DNA of 64,000 nucleotides, taken from Schistosoma haematobium. Lineage: Eukaryota > Platyhelminthes > Trematoda > Strigeidida > Schistosomatidae. Each line of letters starts with the position of its first letter. The first letter of the stretch is position 1. Below the pieces are notes generated by a model, which searched no databases, had not been told where the DNA came from, and was given only the letters and a program-made list of their open reading frames with translations. Below, in pieces: positions 24,130 to 36,300 of this stretch. Position numbers and translations under genes: made by a program. The stretch is from assembly GCF_000699445.3 (NCBI RefSeq), contig NC_067196.1:26429116-26493115 (forward strand), read 5' to 3'.

Positions 24130-25990
24130 CATGTCTCTTAACCATCGTAGAGAAGCATACGCCATCCACCAAACTTCTAGCCGAGCTCCGTCCTCGAGAA
24201 TCTTTTCCAACCCTTCCCAGTTGTCATTCATCATTTCATGTGCTTTCTGATCACCGACGGAATATATTTCTCGTTCTTCCTCTTTTCTGTTTCGCTTCAG
24301 GATTTCAAGTTAGTGCTTGACTCGCGTTACAGTTTGGTGATTTTCGAAATGTATGTACAGTCTACTTCCAACGTCTTTTACTTATTTCCTCTTCGGATGA
24401 AAGCTGATTCATCCACCACCAAATTAGGCTGTTGCAGTGTAGTCCGTCGTAAGAATTCCGTAGTCAGTCGTATGAGTTCCGGATGATATTAACGATCTTC
24501 TCAGGTACACTGTAGTGTTGAAGGAGGTCCCGTAAGGTCCTCCTATTCACATTGTCAAACGTCTTCCCACAGACAAGGAAGTTAGTGTACAGTGACGAAT
24601 CCCATCCAATTGATTAGTCAACGATAATCCATAGTGTCGCTATTTGGTCTTTTCACGACCGATCCTTACGGAATCCAGCCTGCTGATCTGGAAGTTTGGC
24701 GTCTACTGAATCTTTCATCTGGTTCAGCAACACTCTGTTGAAAACGTTTCCCGGTGCCGATAGTAGTTTGATGCCTGTGTAGTTCTCACATTGTTTTAGA
24801 TCTCCTTTCTTGATGAGATCTTGATGAGATATCCTTCTTTGCAGTCTGTTAGCGGCACTTGTTCCTCCTCACAAATCTTCCTGAATAGAACGTGGAGCAT
24901 GATTGCAGTTACTTCTGTCTGATTTCAGTGCTTCAGTTGGTATATTGTCAGTTCCTGCTGCTTTCCCACCCTTGATCAGTTTGATGGCTATCCTGAATTA
25001 TGCGATCGTTGATGGAGTGACAGCTATAGGAAGATCTGCAGGTGCTACTTCGATGTTCTGGTTCTGGTTCTCACGTCTTGCATTGACCTTCTGAATATTT
25101 TAGTGATACTTGTATGATCGATCTGGTTCATTGTATTGTGATCCGGTGAGATTTACATAGTTTTGTGTATGCTTTTGTGCGGAAAAGTTGTGCCGCCTAT
25201 AACCAATTTGTTGAATGCACATGGATTTGCAAATCTCTCCCCATTTTCGTTTCTTTCTCACAAGTCATGTAGTTTCATGATACCTTCATACCAGGTGTAG
25301 TCCATTCCGACCTGGTTGTTTAGGTCTCGCATCAGGATGGTTAGGTTGTTTCCTTAGCACTTCACTATTATATACTTCAGCCTCTCTTAAAACTGATCGT
25401 TATTGTCTTCATTGCTATCATTGGCGAGTGCATAACACTGAATAACACTCGTGTTGATTCCCCCGTTCATTGTATCGAAAGATGCTTTGACGGCTCAGGG
25501 TCCATCAGATTCCCATCCTATAAGTGATTTACGTGCTTCTCTGTACATCATCAGAGCATTTTGCTCAGTGTGTGGGGCATGTCCCTCTTTGTGATCGAAG
25601 TACAGTAGCATCTCTCCCGTACTTAAACTTTGTTATCCAGAATGGGTCCAATCAATTTCACAGATTCTGAAAAACACTAATTTGTATCTCATTTCCGTAG
25701 CTATTTCATTGGCCCTATTGATCTCTCACACCGCCCGGACGTTCCATGTACCTATATTACCTGATGCCGTGGTCGTTAGATGGGGCATTGGCCCCATGAC
25801 TACCGAAGAATCTCGGCTTTCACCCCGAAGTATCATAATTCGTCTGAAAGAAGATCATCCAACTCGGAGTACACAGTTGAAATTGTGTAATCTATTTATT
25901 GTAGCTGTCGATTTTTTGGCGATTTTTTTCTATGGATTGGGGTTACTTACTTCATTTCTAACACTCCTACTTTGTCCGTACTTGGGACCG
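24130..25990 (-). mobile_element. RTE-type LINE (family C), decayed, internally rearranged
   Basis: Read from 25800 down, the minus strand gives pieces of an RTE endonuclease: GTWNVRAV, IATEMRYKLVFF, TGEMLLYFDHKEG, VIQCYALANDSNED and LTILMRDLNNQVGMD, with many stops. Between about 24900 and 24480 comes an RT segment shared with the copy at 54075-54390, and near 24480-24130 the 3' end. Most of the RT palm is deleted. A dead copy. Confidence 0.7.
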
Positions 25991-26489
25991 GCAGTAACAG
26001 TAGGAGAGCTGTGAGCAGAGTTGGTATAACCAAAGGCGTCAATAATTCCACTTTACATAGAAAACTAAATGGGATTTACCTAATCGCTAGGGCTAAAGAG
26101 ACTTTGTGTAATTGAGCAAACATCCATCATTTGAGATGCTAATGTGCTGGCAGATTTACGAATAAGGTTTCATGTCAAAAGTTATCTGCTATAAGAGAAA
26201 AGAACTGTGGTGATATTTAACTTCAAAATCGTGAATGGTTCTCGGTTTCAATAAGCACCGGAATAAAGAATGGTTCTCTATATATAACCTAGACAACAAT
26301 CAAGGATCGAAGAACAAGGAGACATTGATTTAACAACTTGGGTTGTTGGGTTAACATTTGACTGAAAATATCTTAGTACTGTCAGACCATCATGTAGCAG
26401 TAAATGTAGAGATATTTTCTGTCCACTTCAGAAGGCATTTTGAAGAAAGATAAGTAGCAGCAGATCAGGAAGAGGTATGCATCACCACG

Positions 26490-27240
26490 ATATTTGAGGA
26501 AGATATTATTGAACGTGGGAACTACAGGGGCATCTCACGACTATCAGTGTAAGGTAATGATATCAACAGCGTTGCTCAACGGAACGAAAGATTCGGCAAG
26601 CCTGTAGTGGTATTGGTCTCAACCACATAATCCTCAAATCCGAACATGAGAAAACTGGAAAAATATATATTCATCAGTTAACTCGGAGAGAAGATCAACA
26701 AGGGAGAAATTAGGGATTGTTAATTGAATTCGGTCAGCATGGCATGGCTCAGACCTGAAGGCGTGGTCATTGTCGTGTAGATCATTCACTCCCACACTGA
26801 ATGCATTATTCTATCATCAGCCGAAATGTGTTCTTCCTAAGTGCTAAACATCATATTGCATGTTGTCATGATACGATGAGTCAGGGTAGAGAATGATGTG
26901 ACGTCCACATAAGATCTTATAGATTAGGTGGTCACATCATGACAAATCTACAATTCTGGGATCAGGCCTATTATTAAAGTAGTATTAATTTCCGAAATAG
27001 ATCACAATCACCCAACCTCCTAACTTCGACATCAACAAACTAGATTTTGGAAGAATCTACCATGTGCAGACTAAAATCGCAACCGCTTGGATTATTTTTG
27101 GGCGATCAGTTGAATGAAATTCATCACCATAAACCAACATCCTCGATTATGAGAAAATGTTTGGGAGCATGGTTAAGAGAACCTTCTTCTGATTCTTATA
27201 TCAATTCTTGAGACAGCCAATGCAACAAGACGTTTATAGC
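26490..27240 (+). mobile_element. Possible decayed RTE RT fragment
   Basis: Plus-strand frames give GNYRGISRLSV near 26515 (compare the NYRGISLL block of RTE reverse transcriptases) and LDYEKMFGSM near 27140 (compare DYEKAFDS). Many stops lie between. Low confidence because only two short blocks support it. Confidence 0.35.
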
Positions 27241-27244
27241 GTGA

Positions 27245-28046
27245 TAGCTGCTTGTAGAAACCCTACCAACCTTAAAAATTTATTTATTAGGACCCGGAAG
27301 AAATCTGCCTCATAAATGTCAACTCTTTCAGTTGGTTAGCTAAGATATATTTACTGTGCCTTATCAAATGAAACCGTTGCACGTAAGTTGCATGACCCAA
27401 TAGATAACTTGTGGATTTTGAATAATCTAACGAATTGCCAATCGTTCTGAGTAGATTAAAACTTTTACAAGGCTTAATCAGGCGGTCGAACTTGAAGTGT
27501 GCAGGATAAAATCGTACTGTTTTTATTTACGATCTTAAAATCAATAACATAAAACGATTAATTGAATGATAATTGTATGAATTGCTCAACACAGCTTCAA
27601 GAAAATACTCGGAGCGCACAAGACTTTAGAAATGTTTACATAAATTGTTATTTCATGGTTCACGAGCTAGAAATCGATATATCTTCAGCGACCGATCTAT
27701 TGGAAAATACATTCATTTCCTTCTGTTTCGTGTTAATGGGATCTTAACAAAGGGTATCTATGATTTATTGCAGTTCCGTAGTTTATATCACTAACTGTTC
27801 TTAATTACATCACCAGGGCAAATCTGTGAGATAGTTGTTTACCACAGGTTATGAATGAGTAATGAGCTACATCATAAAATGATTGAAATCGTATACTAAT
27901 AGTTTCACGCCGTTTCGGTAGTCTATGAACTTCATGTTCACCCTTGTGAATGCACGTGGTGATGACCCCTATACTGAAACTAAACACTCCTTCTGTGCTT
28001 CCATGTTTTTAGTGTTGGTCTTAGGAATTTACGTTATTCAAATTAT
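27245..28046. other. Intergenic, nothing recognised
   Basis: Short frames on both strands (27562-27747, 27805-27987) have no recognisable domain and no supporting signals. Confidence 0.45.
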
Positions 28047-28051
28047 AGGAG

Positions 28052-28368
28052 TGTAACGGGATTAAAATCATCATGTATGATGTTGTTAATAGATTTTGTT
28101 TTCCTTCTATTGCAGGGCAAGCAAGAATGAACGCTTTAGAAGAAGAAGAGCAAGCCCTACACGCACTGAACTTACAGGATGACTCATAAGACCGTTTTGT
28201 AAACTAGCTCTCTTTCTGTACAGAACCCGCGGATTTTAATTTTTAAATAAACGTCTATTGGCCTCCATTCCTCGTTCTCTCTGTGGTGTAGAGTGTTCAG
28301 TTAACATTGTGTGTGTTGTGGCTTTAGGTCTTCCCGTCTTCCAGTGACTGCTGATTACACGTGTTACA
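28052..28368 (+). repeat. 5' LTR of gypsy element
   Basis: It differs from the 3' LTR at one position that I can find (caagaatGaacgc here, caagaatAaacgc in the 3' copy). It contains an AAATAAA signal near 28241. Confidence 0.93.
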
Positions 28369-28370
28369 AC

Positions 28371-28384
28371 TGGTGTCGGAGGTG
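28371..28384 (+). promoter_or_regulatory. Primer-binding site
   Basis: TGGTGTCGGAGGTG starts two bases after the 5' LTR and opens with TGG, the complement of a tRNA CCA end. The tRNA identity was not determined. Confidence 0.6.
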
Positions 28385-28386
28385 AG

Positions 28387-29934
28387 ATGGAAAAACGCGA
28401 TGAGAACCTAGACGAACCCCCTCTGATTCCAATCAGGGCTACTCCCAGTTCAACCCCACACCAGCCACCACTGCTCGAAACATCATCAGATTACTCCGTT
28501 TGGAAATTTAAAGTCACAGCGTACCTTCAGAGAGTTCCATTGACCGAGCATTTCAACTACCTTGTTTCCTATCTGAGCGATGAAGCAGTACGCAGGGCTA
28601 TAGCGAACGGTTTTGCGGCCAGTAACACGCTCTCACAAAACTGGAGAATTCTAGACGACTGCTTTTCCCTGCCCGTAGACACCCAGCAGATGACAATTCA
28701 GTTTTTGTCTCGCCACCAGAAACCTCAGGAAAGCCCCATCGACTATCTTCACTCATTACAGCAGCTAGCAACCCAGGCATTCCCTAGCCTGGACATCTTG
28801 GGGCGAGAAGAAATTACACGCTCCCGTTTTATTGAAGGACTGCTGTCAGGTGCACTGCGAGAACATCTACTTCGAGTACCATCGGCTGACACAGCCGACT
28901 TGAAACGAACGACACTTCGGTTGTTGACTGCTGAAAGACTGTCAGTTCCATTGGCGACCTATCGACCAACCGTGATGACTATCGATGAAGCCACCGAACC
29001 TAATCTACAAGATAGCTTTCAAAGCGCCGCGGCTATTAGAGAGTTCCCTGACCGGAATAGTAGACGAGGGCAGCCGGCTTCCACATGGAACGGACGGTCG
29101 TCAGGGGACAACTATCGAGGCCAGCAAACAGAATGCTTCTATTGCAGACGTTTCGGCAAAAATGCCAAGAAATGCGGGCATAACCGCGTGAAAAACAGAG
29201 GTAAGCAGTGTCGTTTGCATATATCGTCTTGCTATGTTAAACATTTGTGCCCTGTTACTATTAAGGGTAGAGTGCAAAGTACTGAGATTAATATACTATT
29301 AGATACAGGAGCTTCAGTGTCCTTGATCAAGGAAGACCTCTTGCAGAAACTTAACCTCAGCACTCAGCGTAAACAATGCTCTTCTACCTTAATTACCGCG
29401 AGCGGAGAACCCTTGAAAGCGTGTTCTAAGATAAGGTTAGAGCTGACGATTGACAAGAAGCCTTTTCAACATGAATTCTGGGTTTGCCCCACACTGACTT
29501 GGGACATGATTCTCGGGGTCGACTTCATGTTAAAATACCAGGTCTCTATACACATGAATAAGTCAGAAGCGAATATTGGTGGAGTTGTCGTGCAAATACA
29601 ACACCATGAAATACCAACTAAGTCCGTAGCCCAGGTGGGAACTGCAGAGATTGTACGTCAGGTACAAGATAACCAATTAATAAGTGAAAAGGACCGTCGA
29701 GCTACCATTGACGTACTCCAACGATTTAGCACTGTTTTCTCGGAGAATATCTCTGGAAATCGGACAACCATTGTGCAACATTCCATTGTCACAGGTGACC
29801 ACATGCCATTACGCCAACCACCTCGCAGAGTCCCGGTGCATTATCAGCCTCATTTAGAATCAATGATAAAAGATATGTTAGAAAAAAGATTATTGTACCA
29901 TCTTCGTCACCCTGGGCATCGCCAATTGTCTTAG
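28387..29934 (+). CDS. Gypsy gag-protease frame (515 codons), ends at a frameshift
   Basis: The frame starts 16 bp after the primer-binding site. The capsid-like region covers residues 30-200. The nucleocapsid knuckle CFYCRRFGKNAKKC has C-x2-C-x4-K-x4-C, with lysine where the family has histidine. The aspartic protease motif LLDTGASVSLI lies near residue 305. The C-terminal third leads into the reverse transcriptase, but near 29895 the reading frame shifts and the product stops at 29934. With the zinc ligand missing and pol cut off, this copy cannot be autonomous. Confidence 0.85.
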   Translation: MEKRDENLDEPPLIPIRATPSSTPHQPPLLETSSDYSVWKFKVTAYLQRVPLTEHFNYLVSYLSDEAVRRAIANGFAASNTLSQNWRILDDCFSLPVDTQQMTIQFLSRHQKPQESPIDYLHSLQQLATQAFPSLDILGREEITRSRFIEGLLSGALREHLLRVPSADTADLKRTTLRLLTAERLSVPLATYRPTVMTIDEATEPNLQDSFQSAAAIREFPDRNSRRGQPASTWNGRSSGDNYRGQQTECFYCRRFGKNAKKCGHNRVKNRGKQCRLHISSCYVKHLCPVTIKGRVQSTEINILLDTGASVSLIKEDLLQKLNLSTQRKQCSSTLITASGEPLKACSKIRLELTIDKKPFQHEFWVCPTLTWDMILGVDFMLKYQVSIHMNKSEANIGGVVVQIQHHEIPTKSVAQVGTAEIVRQVQDNQLISEKDRRATIDVLQRFSTVFSENISGNRTTIVQHSIVTGDHMPLRQPPRRVPVHYQPHLESMIKDMLEKRLLYHLRHPGHRQLS

Positions 29935-30900
29935 TAAAAAGAAGGATTCCTCCCTACGACTGTGTGTAGATTACCGACGCCTTAATGCTATAACTAAGCG
30001 TGATTCCTTTCCACTTCCACGGATAGACGCTACCTTATATGCCATGAAAGGTGCTCGCTGGTTCTCAACGCTAGACTTAGCATCAGGGTATTGGCAAGTG
30101 GAAGTCCGACCCCAAGATAGAAAAAAACTGCATTTGTAGTGCCTGATGGCTTATATGAATTTCAAGTAATGCCTTTCGGGCTAACTAATGCCCCAGCTAC
30201 CTTCCAACGATTGATGCAGACAGTTCTGCAGGGTCTCGTACCGCACCAGTGCTTAATCTACCTTGACGATATTATTGTATATGGCAGCACGCCAGAACAA
30301 CATAATGCCAATTTGAAGGCAGTCCTACAACGTATTAGGCAGCATAACCTAAAAGTGAAACCATCTAAATGTCGACTATTGCAAAAAGAAGTGCTTTTCT
30401 TAGGGCACCGCATTACAGAAGATGGAGTGGCAACAGATAAAGAAAAGACACGTGTGATTGTTAATTGGCCGCAACCAAAATCACCTGAAGACGTTCGTAG
30501 CTTCCTTGGACTAGCTTCTTACTATAGACGCTTCGTACGTGATTTCGCATCATTAGCAGCACCTTTACACCGATTAACCCACAAAGGACGAAAATTTTTA
30601 TGGACCAGCGAGTGTCAACAGGCGTTCGATGCTTTGAAGGCTCGGTTAACTTCTCCACCTATATTAGCCTTCCCAGATACTTCAGCAGACGGAGGCGAAT
30701 TTATACTTGATACGGATGCTAGTTCCTCGGCTATTGGAGCAGTTTTATCACAAGTAGCTCGAGATGGACACGAAAGGGCAAGTGGCACGCTGGCAGGAGA
30801 GACTACAAGAGTTCGATTTCACATGCGAGTATCGACCGGGAAATCGACATGCAAACGCGGATGCCCTCTCCCGAATACCCCAGACCACAGATATTATTAA
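29896..30900 (+). pseudogene. Gypsy reverse transcriptase and start of RNase H, frameshifted
   Basis: RT blocks in order: LCVDYRRLNAITKRDSFPLP near 29965, FSTLDLASGYWQV near 30065, then a frame break at an A7 run near 30125. After the break come FQVMPFGLTNAPATFQRLM, LIYLDDIIVYGS with the YLDD active site, and FLGLASYYRRFV. RNase H begins with FILDTDASSSAIGAVLSQ (first catalytic Asp) and is cut right after it. Confidence 0.88.
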
Positions 30901-32156
30901 CGCAATTCTTAGTACAGCTCCAGAGACAGACTGGCCCTCCCTACAAGCAGCAGATCCAGACTTACAGATTGTTTATCAAAGACAGCTACATGGAAATAGT
31001 AAGCCATCCATGAGGGAGCTTAAAGATCAATCCGTAACAACTCGTCGTATCTGCACCAAATGGGGTAACTTCAAGCTATATGGTGACACATTATTCCTAA
31101 TGAATGAATCAAAACAACCCCTACTGATAGTACCGCGAGTGAAAGTTGAGAGTATTGTGGAACAGGTACACCGCGAACTTGGTCATGCGGGAGAACGGAG
31201 AACTGAACACGCTGTCCGTCAACGCTTTTGGTGGCCTTCCATACACGAAGATGTAGCTCAGTTTTGCAAGAATTGTAACACGTGCTGCCGTTTTAAATCG
31301 CCTCAGCAGACACCCCGTGCACCAATGACGCCGATGGTGACGACAGGACCACACCAGCGAGTTGGTATAGACATCATGGGACCACTAACTACGACAAAAA
31401 CGGGAACCGCTACATACTGGTTATGGTGGATTATTTCACTAAATGGTGCGAAGCTGTACCCCTTCCACAGCAAGACGCCCTTACTGTTGCCCGAGCTTTC
31501 ATCGATCACTGGGTCTCCCGTTATGGTGCCCCTGTCTCACTCCACTCCGACCAAGGTCCATCCTTTGAAAGCCACCTCATTACTGAGATATGCCGGCTAT
31601 TAGGAATCAAGAAGACACACACCACTGCCTATCACCCAGAAGGTAACGGCCTCGTAGAAAGAACAAACAGAACTATTAAAGCCATCTTGCAGTCGTTTGT
31701 CAGCAGATCGTCACCTGAGTTATGGGATGAGGTGCTCCCCAATGCCTTTTAGCATATCGTACGTCGGTACATGGGTCCACGGGATTCTCGCCTGCTATTT
31801 TGCTGTTCGGGCACGAACTACGCCTACCAGTAGAGATACAGTCACCCCTGCTGCCCTACGAAGAACAAGAGCATGTTCCGTACATACGTACTCTTCGCAA
31901 CCGACTAGCTGATGCCTACCGTCTGGTCAACATTAACTTAGGCAAGGCTAGTGGACACCAAAAAGATATATATGATCGTCAAGCACAAGGACCTAGGTAT
32001 ACGGTTGGAGATCGCGTCTGGTTACGCCGCCCAATGACGTCGCTAGGGGTTGCAGTAAATTCCATCAACCCTGGCAAGGCCCCTTTGAAATTGTCCTCAT
32101 CCGATCGCCCACCACGTTTGTATTGCGTAACATACAACGACCTAAAGACGATGTGA
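30764..32156 (+). pseudogene. Gypsy RNase H tail and integrase, several frame breaks
   Basis: The sequence resumes at VARWQERLQEFDF and YRPGNRHANADALSR, the end of RNase H, so the middle of that domain with its remaining catalytic residues is deleted near 30770. The integrase follows: HHCC zinc domain (HRELGH ... CKNC), the DDE core with GIDIMG, LHSDQGPSFES and TTAYHPEGNGLVERTN, then a VGDRVWLRRP C-terminal stretch. Frame changes occur near 31430-31600, 31750 and 32040. Confidence 0.88.
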
Positions 32157-32330
32157 TAACGGTGCACTACAACCAGATAAAACCCGATCGGACGACATTT
32201 CCCTTCGATGCTCAACTCGCTGATCCACCGCCGGCCACTAGATTTTACGAAGTACCATCTGAAGGAGGGACAGCATACCCATGCCCAAAATAAGGCACTG
32301 AGGACAGTGCCTCATTAGGAGAGAGGGCGA

Positions 32331-32647
32331 TGTAACGGGATTAAAATCATCATGTATGATGTTGTTAATAGATTTTGTTTTCCTTCTATTGCAGGGCAAG
32401 CAAGAATAAACGCTTTAGAAGAAGAAGAGCAAGCCCTACACGCACTGAACTTACAGGATGACTCATAAGACCGTTTTGTAAACTAGCTCTCTTTCTGTAC
32501 AGAACCCGCGGATTTTAATTTTTAAATAAACGTCTATTGGCCTCCATTCCTCGTTCTCTCTGTGGTGTAGAGTGTTCAGTTAACATTGTGTGTGTTGTGG
32601 CTTTAGGTCTTCCCGTCTTCCAGTGACTGCTGATTACACGTGTTACA
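32331..32647 (+). repeat. 3' LTR of gypsy element
   Basis: Nearly identical to the 5' LTR. It ends 724 bp before the PIG-T start codon, so an LTR promoter or terminator could affect that gene. Confidence 0.93.
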
Positions 32648-33371
32648 GGAGTACATCTAGGTCATCAAGGTCAGTAATGTTGTCGATGCTTCACAACCCA
32701 CTTATATCTAAGACTGCATAAAATATTTTTTTCTGACTAGTTCTCGTCTACATAATTATTTACCGTATAAGTTAAAAACCATTATCTTCATTTCTTGCAA
32801 ACTATGTGATTTTTGAAATTGCTTCTATGGCACTTTAGTGGATCCAGACACCGTTCATGAACAGTAAAACTGCAAACAGCCTTATGCACACCGAATGATT
32901 GGCATAAACCAAACGAACTGTTTTTATTCCTGAAAACGTGTATCTATATGAATTTGTAGGATATGATATATTCGCGAGTTGTAGCTTGCAATTAAGTATA
33001 TGATAATATGTTTAGCACCTCAATTTCATAATGTACTTATTTTGTTTTCAGTTCTGAGTTGACGGCGTTAACTTTTTTATACGTATATGTACGCATAACT
33101 ATCTTGATGATAGTGAATCTTTTATATATAGGGATTTCTTAAATAGTTCGTCTTTTTTTACATAACTTGTTCATCTAATGTTTCCAGAAATGTGATAAAA
33201 ACATTTTTGTAGTAACACGAAATTCCAAATTAACTTTTCGTCTGTTTTCAGACAGTCCTCGTAATTTTAGTTGCAGATTCCTAACAAGTCTCGAAATATC
33301 TCATTATGTTTTAGTTAATGTTATTTTTTGTGATCTTATAAACACTACTTGATATATGAAAAGTACACCCT
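32648..33371 (+). promoter_or_regulatory. Upstream region of PIG-T
   Basis: AT-rich and without coding signal. It must contain the PIG-T promoter and 5' leader. No specific motif can be defended. Confidence 0.4.
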
Positions 33372-36300
33372 ATGCTCGGTTTTCGTCTGATTGCATTCCT
33401 AATATTTTATGCTTCGGTTTATTGCGAGAATTTTAATGAAGAACTTCTCATCAAAGATCTTGGTCATGGATATACAGCATTCCATTTCAATTTTGCCGCT
33501 ACAACTTCAGAGTCTGTTTTCCATTGTAAGTTCTATCAATGCTTAGACGAATTTTGATTTAGCAAAGCACTATAACATTCTTCCAAAACCCATCATTCAA
33601 ATCCTAAAAAAATATGATGTGGATGAATTCCACCTTTCTATCTCAAGAGGGATATGGGATGAACGTTGGGGTAGTAACTTTATTTCAGTTTCCCCTTCTG
33701 GAGCTGAACTATGGGCATGGTTTGGAAGTCAAACTACCAGGTAATCCTTATACTTAGTTCAGCGTTTAGTGTTGATCAATCATGGTTTAAATTAACACAT
33801 GCTCTTTCGGGATTATTCTGTGCTTCTTTAAACCGACTATCTACAAATGAAAATTTTGCCTCTCCGATCCACTCTTACAAGCCATCTGGAGTACCGAAAT
33901 TCAGTAGAGTTTCTAAGGAGGTCAGATATTCTCAGCTACCTGGTGAGGCTTTGTGCAGTGAGAATTTGACTCCATGGACCAAGTACTTACCATGTAAATC
34001 ATTTTCCGGTTTGGGAAGCTTGTTGCGTTCAACTTCACTGTTTAAGTCAAATTACAACACCATGACTATTGGAGTTAGACGAGTGTGTTTGGTAAGCCTT
34101 ATTTGTAATATATCATTACTACTCAGGATTTAGAATGTCACGAAATCGGGCTAGAGCTGATGGAAACCCTGACGGTTGTCTTTGACAGAAGTTTGTTGTT
34201 TGCGAAAAGAACGTGTAAGTGGAATTTAAAATTACTACACTGTATATGTTAACTAGTGATATACAACCTCCTATGTTTTCATTTCGTGTCTAGCTATCCA
34301 CTATCCATAATACCTTACGATTTACAGATTTTTTCAAACGAAACGACCGAAGTGTTTTGTTCATTTCGAGTGTTCTCTATCTAACAAAGTATCTCAGAGT
34401 CAAAGTAATACATGTTTTTGTTTACAGAAAGGCCTTCCACTTGTGTTTTATTACCTGTACGTCAATGCCTTATTATAGATTAGAATTTTGTAAGTTGTGA
34501 TATCGAGTTGGGATTAGTCTTTATCTCATGACCCTACAACATTCCGTAACATCTTTTCCTAATAACCATTCACAGCACCTCAAATTTCGCTTAGTTTCTT
34601 GTTATTGTATTGCTTGTTATTTTTTTTCATGCAACATGTAATTCAACTAATGAGATCAAACCATTCATATTGCTTTACTTATGGATTACATTTAACTTTT
34701 TAGATAATATATCAATCTGTTCATTTTATTGGAATTTCATGAACACAAATAAACATTCCTCTTCATATTCTGTAACTTTGTCATTCGGAAATATTTAAAT
34801 TATGTTATTTACTTTTTATACTCTTTTAGTAAGTACAAATGTATATATCAGTTGGTTCACACTTAAGTGACATGAACAGAAGAATAACATAAAAGAAATA
34901 GCCTAAATCACATGGGTTGTTGATGTGATATAGTATTTCGGTTTAGTGGCTAGTAGTTAAAAATTAGTTCGATAGGACTTATCTCTACTGTTCTCTAGTT
35001 GTACATTAATATTACCAATAAGAGACTAGCAACTTGTCAATTAGCTCACATTATAAAACTTTATTTAATATGAACTTCATTTGGCCAAATCTTTTAGTGT
35101 TTATCTCATTCATATGTACTATTTGATTTGGATATATATATTCTCAGCTCCTTGGTCTATCAGAAGTATCCTTGGTTCGGAATTCAAAGGATTTTGCGAT
35201 GCAGCAAACACTAGTCGCGTGTTCATCCTTGCTTCATATGAAGATATGAATATCCCTTTAGATAATAAACTGAAAGTCGACTGTTTGGATAATCGTGTTC
35301 TAGCTGCGTATTCGACAAAAGATCTATCTACACAATTCATATCTTTTCCTTTCAAAACTAGTGGGAAAAAGTTCTCTCCAGAGCATTCACCTCTTGTTTC
35401 AGCTACCAAACATATCACTGGTTCTGGAAGTGTAAGGGGTGGAGTCAAAGTTTTCCTGACTAGTAGAGCTGATTTCAACTTAAAGATAGTTTATTTTGAT
35501 CTAATTCCGTGGTACACACAAGTTTTTTTCAGTTCCTTAAAAATCTACGGTTTGGATCCCAAAACACAAAACAAAACAGTGATTACCCCAAGTAAGTCGA
35601 TCTGAATTGATTTGCTTTTCAGTAATCATGTTATGTATCTAATTAATTCTTAATAATGGGAAGTTGTTTTAAAAAATGCCGCGGTGAGACCGAAGGTGAG
35701 GAAAGTCTGCTCCCCCTCTCGAAATATCCTCACAAAGCCTCGCGTATACAGCCACTCAGAGAAGTCCTACTCAGTGCCCTCTCGCGGTGAGAATATTATT
35801 TGCGAAATTGGGAGGATGAAACGCGAATGTCTAGTGCTTTAACCGGGTTGGTGGGTATGGAGGATTCACCTTGAGAATTGGTAACTGCCGGAAGTTCTTT
35901 GAACTCATCCAAGTCACTAGCAGCAAGGAGTCTGGTGTGAGTGAAACTATCTGTGAAGCTGATGTGATGCCAATCAATACCATCTACGACGTCTTGGATG
36001 ATTAGCAGTTTTTCGAGGAGCAGTTCAACTGGTCTGTTGCCCTGACGACATCAATCAGACTTCCTGCCCTTCATGGCCGGTGACGACTGATCCACTTGAC
36101 GAGGTGGAAATTCCCAAGGAACCTCAACTCTTGAAGCTCCACAAATCACCGGGCTCAGATGACTTACCTCCGACCCTTCTGATGATGCCGGTTAATGAAC
36201 TGGCTGGGTTGTTTATATGTGTCTGGCAATCAGAGAGTGTTTCAACATCGTGGAATGAGTTGATAGTTTTCCCTATCTCAAAAAGGTACACATCGTTTAT

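Larger units (their letters stand above)
28052..32647 (+). mobile_element. Ty3/gypsy LTR retrotransposon, 4.6 kb, coding region broken
   Basis: Two 317-bp LTRs begin TGTAAC and end GTTACA. They flank a gag-pro-RT-RNaseH-integrase region in the Ty3/gypsy order. A 4-bp target duplication GGAG lies at 28048-28051 and 32648-32651. A purine tract (aggagagagggcga) precedes the 3' LTR. It is probably related to the CsRn1/Boudicca group of trematode gypsy elements, but I could not compare sequences. Confidence 0.92.

Noticed and set aside
33741..33762. 17-nt or 22-nt intron between PIG-T exons 2 and 3 using the stronger-looking GTAATC donor
   Set aside because: One is too short and the other gives an in-frame stop; the 35-nt intron 33728-33762 keeps frame and matches the size of its neighbours.
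35119..35478. Minus-strand 119-codon frame
   Set aside because: Shadow of PIG-T exon 5 on the other strand.
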